Source of the DNA: Stenotrophomonas sp. UBA7346
GTDB taxonomy: Bacteria; Pseudomonadota; Gammaproteobacteria; Xanthomonadales; Xanthomonadaceae
Direction of reading: 5' to 3'
Length of the DNA: 41,326 bases
Assembly: GCA_002471015.1 (NCBI GenBank)
Contig: DKPB01000071.1
Coordinates: 1 to 41,326, forward strand
Shown: piece by piece, positions 38,265 through 41,326 of the stretch
Layout: each line of letters begins with the position of its first letter
Numbering within the stretch: position 1 is the first letter of the stretch
The notes under the pieces: generated by a model
Seen by the model: only the letters and a program-made list of their open reading frames with translations
Databases searched by the model: none
Told to the model about the DNA's origin: nothing
Made by a program: the position numbers and the translations under genes

Positions 38265-39701
38265 TCAATGGCCCCCGTCCAGCGCCTTGAGTTCGCTGAC
38301 CAGGGCGCTGGCTGCCTCTGCACCGTCGCCATACAGCATGCGCGTGTTGTCGGCATAGAACAGCGCGTTCTCGATGCCGGCAAACCCCGTGCCCTTGCCA
38401 CGCTTGATGACGATGGTGTTCTTTGAATTGACCACGTCCAGGATCGGCATGCCGTAGATCGGGCTGCCTGGGTCGGTCTTGGCCACCGGATTGACCACGT
38501 CATTGGCGCCGATCACCAGAGAGATATCGGTGTTGGCAAATTCCGGATTGATGTCGTCCATGTCGGCGATCAGGTCATAGGGCACACCTGCTTCGGCCAG
38601 CAGCACGTTCATATGGCCGGGCATGCGCCCGGCCACCGGATGGATGGCGAACTTTACCTTCACCCCACGCTCGATCAGCCGCTGCGCCAGCTCCCAGATC
38701 TTGTGCTGGGCCTGGGCTACCGCCAGACCATAGCCCGGTACGATCACCACACGCTCGGCAAAGGCCATCATCGCTGCGACGTCGGCTGCTTCGATCGGCT
38801 TCTGGCTGCCGGTGATTTCCGCGCCCTGGCCGCCACCGCCGAAATTGGAGAACAACACGCCGCTGATCGGCCGGTTCATCGCCTTGGCCATCAGTCGGGT
38901 CAGCAGGATGCCGGCAGCGCCGACCATCATGCCGGCAATGATGAGCGCCTCGTTGCCCAGCACATAGCCTTCAAACGCCACCGCCAGGCCGGTGAAAGCG
39001 TTGTACAGCGAAATGACCACCGGCATGTCCGCACCGCCGATCGGCAACGTCATCAGCACGCCCAGCGCCAGCGCCACCACGAAGAAGCTGATGATCGCCA
39101 CCGGCTGCAGGCTGACCGCGGCCCATGCGCCCAACCCCAGCATCGCCACCGCAACCAGCAGGTTGAAGGCCTGCTGGCCGGGGAACGTCACCCGCTTGTC
39201 CAGGCGCCCATCGAGTTTGGCCCAGGCGATGATCGAGCCGGACAGCGACACCGCACCGATCGCCGAACCGATCACCGCCAAGGCCAACACGGTGATCGAC
39301 GGCAAGCGTGCCGACAGATCGGCAATGGCCTGCGCGCTCCAATGGCTGGTATCGCGGCTGGCCAGGTCGGAGAAGCGCAGCAGTTCCACCGCGCCGATCG
39401 CCGCCGCCGAGCCGCCGCCCATACCGTTGTACAGCGCCACCATCTGCGGCATGTCGGTGATGGCCACTTTTTTTGCCGATATCCAGGCCAGCCCGGTGCC
39501 CAGCACCAGCGCCACCAGGATCAGCGCGATGTTGTGCAGGCCTGGCAGGAAGAACGTCGCCGCGGTTGCGATAAGCATGCCTGCGCCCGCCCACTGGATG
39601 CCGCTGCGCGCGGTCTTGGGCGAGGCCATGCGCTGCAGCCCCAGCAGGAACAGCGTGGCGGCAACCAGATAACTTGTGTTGACCAGCATCGATAGGCTCA
39701 T
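38265..39701 (-). CDS. pntB: NAD(P) transhydrogenase subunit beta
   Basis: PntB forms part of the proton channel (dII) and the NADP(H)-binding dIII of the membrane transhydrogenase, which drives NADPH formation from NADH with the proton gradient. The 478-aa sequence has about eight N-terminal helices (SYLVAATLFLLGLQRMASPKTA, ITDMPQMVALYNGMGGGSAAAIGAVEL). The cytoplasmic dIII has VVIVPGYGLAVAQAQH, KVKFAIHPVAGRMPGHMNVLLAEAGVPYD, VIGANDVVNP and KRGKGTGFAGIEN, all hallmark NADP-site motifs. Its ATG overlaps the upstream gene stop in ATGA. Confidence 0.97.
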   Translation of the reverse strand: MSLSMLVNTSYLVAATLFLLGLQRMASPKTARSGIQWAGAGMLIATAATFFLPGLHNIALILVALVLGTGLAWISAKKVAITDMPQMVALYNGMGGGSAAAIGAVELLRFSDLASRDTSHWSAQAIADLSARLPSITVLALAVIGSAIGAVSLSGSIIAWAKLDGRLDKRVTFPGQQAFNLLVAVAMLGLGAWAAVSLQPVAIISFFVVALALGVLMTLPIGGADMPVVISLYNAFTGLAVAFEGYVLGNEALIIAGMMVGAAGILLTRLMAKAMNRPISGVLFSNFGGGGQGAEITGSQKPIEAADVAAMMAFAERVVIVPGYGLAVAQAQHKIWELAQRLIERGVKVKFAIHPVAGRMPGHMNVLLAEAGVPYDLIADMDDINPEFANTDISLVIGANDVVNPVAKTDPGSPIYGMPILDVVNSKNTIVIKRGKGTGFAGIENALFYADNTRMLYGDGAEAASALVSELKALDGGH

Positions 39702-40195
39702 GCACCGGCCTCCAGAGCCGTGGCGGTACTACGAAGAGATTTTTTGTCCAGCCGGTGGTGTTCACGCATCTCGATGGCCGTCTTCAACAGGCCGATCATG
39801 CCCAGTCCAAATGCCACCAGCCCCAACGCCAGCTGCGCCAGCGCCGTGCTGCTGGCCAGCGCGGCCCCCAGCAGGCCCAACACGATCGGCAGCAACGCCT
39901 GGATGGCCAGCACCCAAAGCATGACGCCTCCCTTGCGCGGGTCTTCCCAGACCTTCCTGGACATCGTGTTCTGTGTTTTGCGGGTGTCCTGCAGCGAGGA
40001 CATGCCGACACCGACACCGGCGTACAGCAGTGCACTGTTATAGGCATCGAGCATGCCGTCCATGCCATTGAACAACGGCCGGGCGGCGTAGCCAAAGGCC
40101 ACCAGCAGCGCCGGATACTGCAGGTAGCTCAGCCACTGGAACACCTGGCGGGCGTTGATGCCGGGGGCAGTGGCCTGCACGGAAACCCCGCTCAC
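39698..40195 (-). CDS. Unknown membrane protein inserted between pntAB and pntB
   Basis: I do not recognise this 165-aa protein. It starts with GTG overlapping the pntAB stop (GTGA) and ends overlapping the pntB start (ATGA), so it is translationally coupled on both sides and surely expressed with them. About four helices are visible: LQYPALLVAFGYAARPLF, SALLYAGVGVGMSSL, VMLWVLAIQALLPIVLGLLGAAL and LALGLVAFGLGMIGLLKTAI. A polar segment MSSLQDTRKTQNTMSRKVWEDPRKG lies between helices 2 and 3. It is not part of the canonical alpha or beta subunits. A structural or regulatory partner of the transhydrogenase is plausible. Confidence 0.82.
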   Translation of the reverse strand: MSGVSVQATAPGINARQVFQWLSYLQYPALLVAFGYAARPLFNGMDGMLDAYNSALLYAGVGVGMSSLQDTRKTQNTMSRKVWEDPRKGGVMLWVLAIQALLPIVLGLLGAALASSTALAQLALGLVAFGLGMIGLLKTAIEMREHHRLDKKSLRSTATALEAGA

Positions 40196-40494
40196 TTGTC
40201 CTTGCCTTCGGGCTTCTTCGAGCTTTTGAACATGTCCAGCATGCGCTCGGTCACCACATAACCACCGGCCGCGTTGCCGGCGCCCAGCGCAACAGCAATG
40301 AAACCGATGACCTTCTCCAGGGTGGTATCGGCATGGCCCAGCACCACCATCGCGCCGATCAGCACGATGCCGTGGATGAAGTTGGAACCGGACATCAACG
40401 GGGTATGCAGGATCACCGGCACCCGCGAAATGATCACGTGGCCGGCAATGGCTGCCAGCATGAAGATGTACAACGCTACGAACCCGTCGCCCAT
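40192..40494 (-). CDS. pntAB: NAD(P) transhydrogenase subunit alpha-2 (membrane part)
   Basis: A 100-aa protein equal to the membrane-spanning C-terminus of E. coli PntA, as in bacteria where alpha is split. It has about three helices, with GHVIISRVPVILHTPLMSGSNFIHGIVLIGAMVVLG the strongest match and GNAAGGYVVTERMLDMFKSSK at the end, close to the E. coli FGGFTVTQRMLKMF region. Start ATG 40494 gives the family N-terminus MGDGFVALYIFMLAAIAGH. It is the first gene of the operon here: upstream lies a divergent sigma factor, so the alpha-1 (NAD-binding) gene is missing from this locus. Confidence 0.93.
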   Translation of the reverse strand: MGDGFVALYIFMLAAIAGHVIISRVPVILHTPLMSGSNFIHGIVLIGAMVVLGHADTTLEKVIGFIAVALGAGNAAGGYVVTERMLDMFKSSKKPEGKDK

Positions 40495-40636
40495 TGCTGT
40501 TCTCTCCGAAGGCGGCAAACGCCTGCCCGGCATCATAACCAAGCCAGCAAAGCGGATGCGACGGTTGCGTTGTCAACCGATCCGGCAGCGGCGCGTTATA
40601 GAGGCCGAGACCCCTCGGAACCCGTACCCTGTGCTG

Positions 40637-41185
40637 GTGACCAGCCCGCCCCTGACCAACCCGACTGACGCTGTACCTGCCTCGCTGGATGCGTTCCTGG
40701 CCGGCATCGGGCCACGCGCCTTCCGCTTTGCCGAGGCCGGGTTGCGCCAACGTGAGGATGCGCTGGACGCGGTGCAGGACGCCATGGAACGCATGCTTGG
40801 CTACCGCGACCACCCGGCCAGCGAATGGACGCCACTGTTCTGGAGCATCCTGCGCCGGCGCATCATCGATCTGCAGCGGCGCCGCAGTTTCCGCCTGAAA
40901 TTCTGGGCACCGCAGGCCGAACAGGACCAGGACAGCACCATCGACTGGGCCGACCATGCCCCCGGCCCGGCCGAACAGCACCAGCAGCAGGTGCAGTACG
41001 CACAACTGGTACAGGCCCTGCGCAGGCTGCCGGCACGGCAACGCGAGGCATTCAGCCTGCGCGTGCTGCAGGAACTGGACGTGGCCACCACCGCCAAGGC
41101 GATGGGCTGCTCCGAAGGCTCGGTAAAAACCCATCTGTCGCGCGCGCGCGACGCCCTGATGCAGCAACTGGAGGAAGTGCGGTGA
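40637..41185 (+). CDS. ECF-type RNA polymerase sigma factor
   Basis: A 182-aa sigma-70-family protein lacking regions 1 and 3. Region 2 spans about 20-90 (LDAVQDAMERMLGYRDH through FWSILRRRIIDLQRRRSFR). After an acidic linker, region 4 spans about 125-175 (LRRLPARQREAFSLRVLQELDVATTAKAMGCSEGSVKTHLSRARDAL), a clear helix-turn-helix. Start is uncertain: GTG 40637 or GTG 40631, neither with a good ribosome-binding site. The next gene starts in an overlapping GTGA, the usual place for an anti-sigma or partner gene. It diverges from pntAB. Confidence 0.85.
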   Translation: MTSPPLTNPTDAVPASLDAFLAGIGPRAFRFAEAGLRQREDALDAVQDAMERMLGYRDHPASEWTPLFWSILRRRIIDLQRRRSFRLKFWAPQAEQDQDSTIDWADHAPGPAEQHQQQVQYAQLVQALRRLPARQREAFSLRVLQELDVATTAKAMGCSEGSVKTHLSRARDALMQQLEEVR

Positions 41186-41326
41186 ACCGCCTGCCCAACA
41201 CCCCCGAAGGCTTCGATCGCTCGCTGCGGCAACTGCAGCAGCAGGCCGACAGCCACCTGTCCGCGGCCACGCTGGCGCGCCTGCGCCAGGGCCGCCAGCA
41301 GGTCGGCAGCCGTACATCCGGCGCGC
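41182..41326 (+). CDS. Partial gene coupled to the sigma factor, cut by the window end
   Basis: The frame opens at GTG 41182, overlapping the sigma factor TGA, with GGAGG at 41170-41174 as ribosome-binding site. The 48 visible residues (VNRLPNTPEGFDRSLRQLQQ...) are polar, rich in Gln, Arg and Ala, with no membrane segment yet. Position suggests an anti-sigma factor or small accessory membrane protein, but too little is visible to name it. Confidence 0.7.
   Translation, partial: MNRLPNTPEGFDRSLRQLQQQADSHLSAATLARLRQGRQQVGSRTSGA

Overview
This is a GC-rich chromosomal segment from a gammaproteobacterium of the Xanthomonadaceae, most likely a Stenotrophomonas. Three things point there: the gene order lolB-ispE-tRNA-Gln-prs-rplY-pth-ychF with hemA-prfA diverging from it; a GT41 O-GlcNAc-transferase-like protein of the size of the Xanthomonas enzyme; and many copies of a GTAG-headed palindrome that matches the SMAG (REP-like) repeat family described in S. 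maltophilia. A tandem pair of S8 proteases also resembles the StmPr1/StmPr2 pair of that genus. This assignment rests on recall, not on a search.

Layout, left to right. (1) 1-5481: tRNA-Tyr, then an exported isoaspartyl peptidase and an exported cyanophycinase on the minus strand, diverging from a TonB-dependent receptor. Together they look like a cyanophycin-scavenging locus. (2) 5482-6198: repeat-rich spacer. (3) 6199-13097: minus-strand housekeeping block (ychF, pth, rplY, prs, tRNA-Gln, ispE, lolB and a TPR protein, the last three coupled by 4-bp overlaps). (4) 13165-18298: hemA, prfA, a GT41-like glycosyltransferase and a ppk2 gene broken by one extra G inside its P-loop codons. (5) 18523-22971: TlpA-like lipoprotein and YihY-type membrane protein (minus); wrbA and a DUF2069 gene (plus); a repeat spacer with five SMAG palindromes at an exact 34-bp period; a single-domain asparaginase coupled to ybaK. 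(6) 23035-27668: two paralogous secreted subtilisin-like proteases. (7) 28025-30304: ilvE, sufT and a small membrane protein. (8) 30442-38252: a second TonB-dependent receptor, a prolyl-hydroxylase-type 2OG-Fe(II) oxygenase, an abutting convergent TPR-sulfotransferase, an orphan terminator/attenuator-like element and two tandem AraC-type regulators. (9) 38265-41326: an atypical transhydrogenase operon (pntAB, unknown membrane gene, pntB, without the NAD-binding alpha-1 gene) diverging from an ECF-type sigma factor and a partial downstream gene.

How the genes may work together. In region 1, cyanophycin would be cut outside the cell to beta-Asp-Arg, imported by the receptor, and split in the periplasm to Asp and Arg. 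In region 8, a receptor plus hydroxylating and sulfating enzymes, with dedicated regulators, forms an accessory module whose substrate cannot be read from sequence. I saw no phage, plasmid, IS element, CRISPR or defence genes. The most interesting leads are the cyanophycin locus, the receptor/oxygenase/sulfotransferase/AraC module, the unusual pnt operon, the ppk2 G-run and the 34-bp repeat array.
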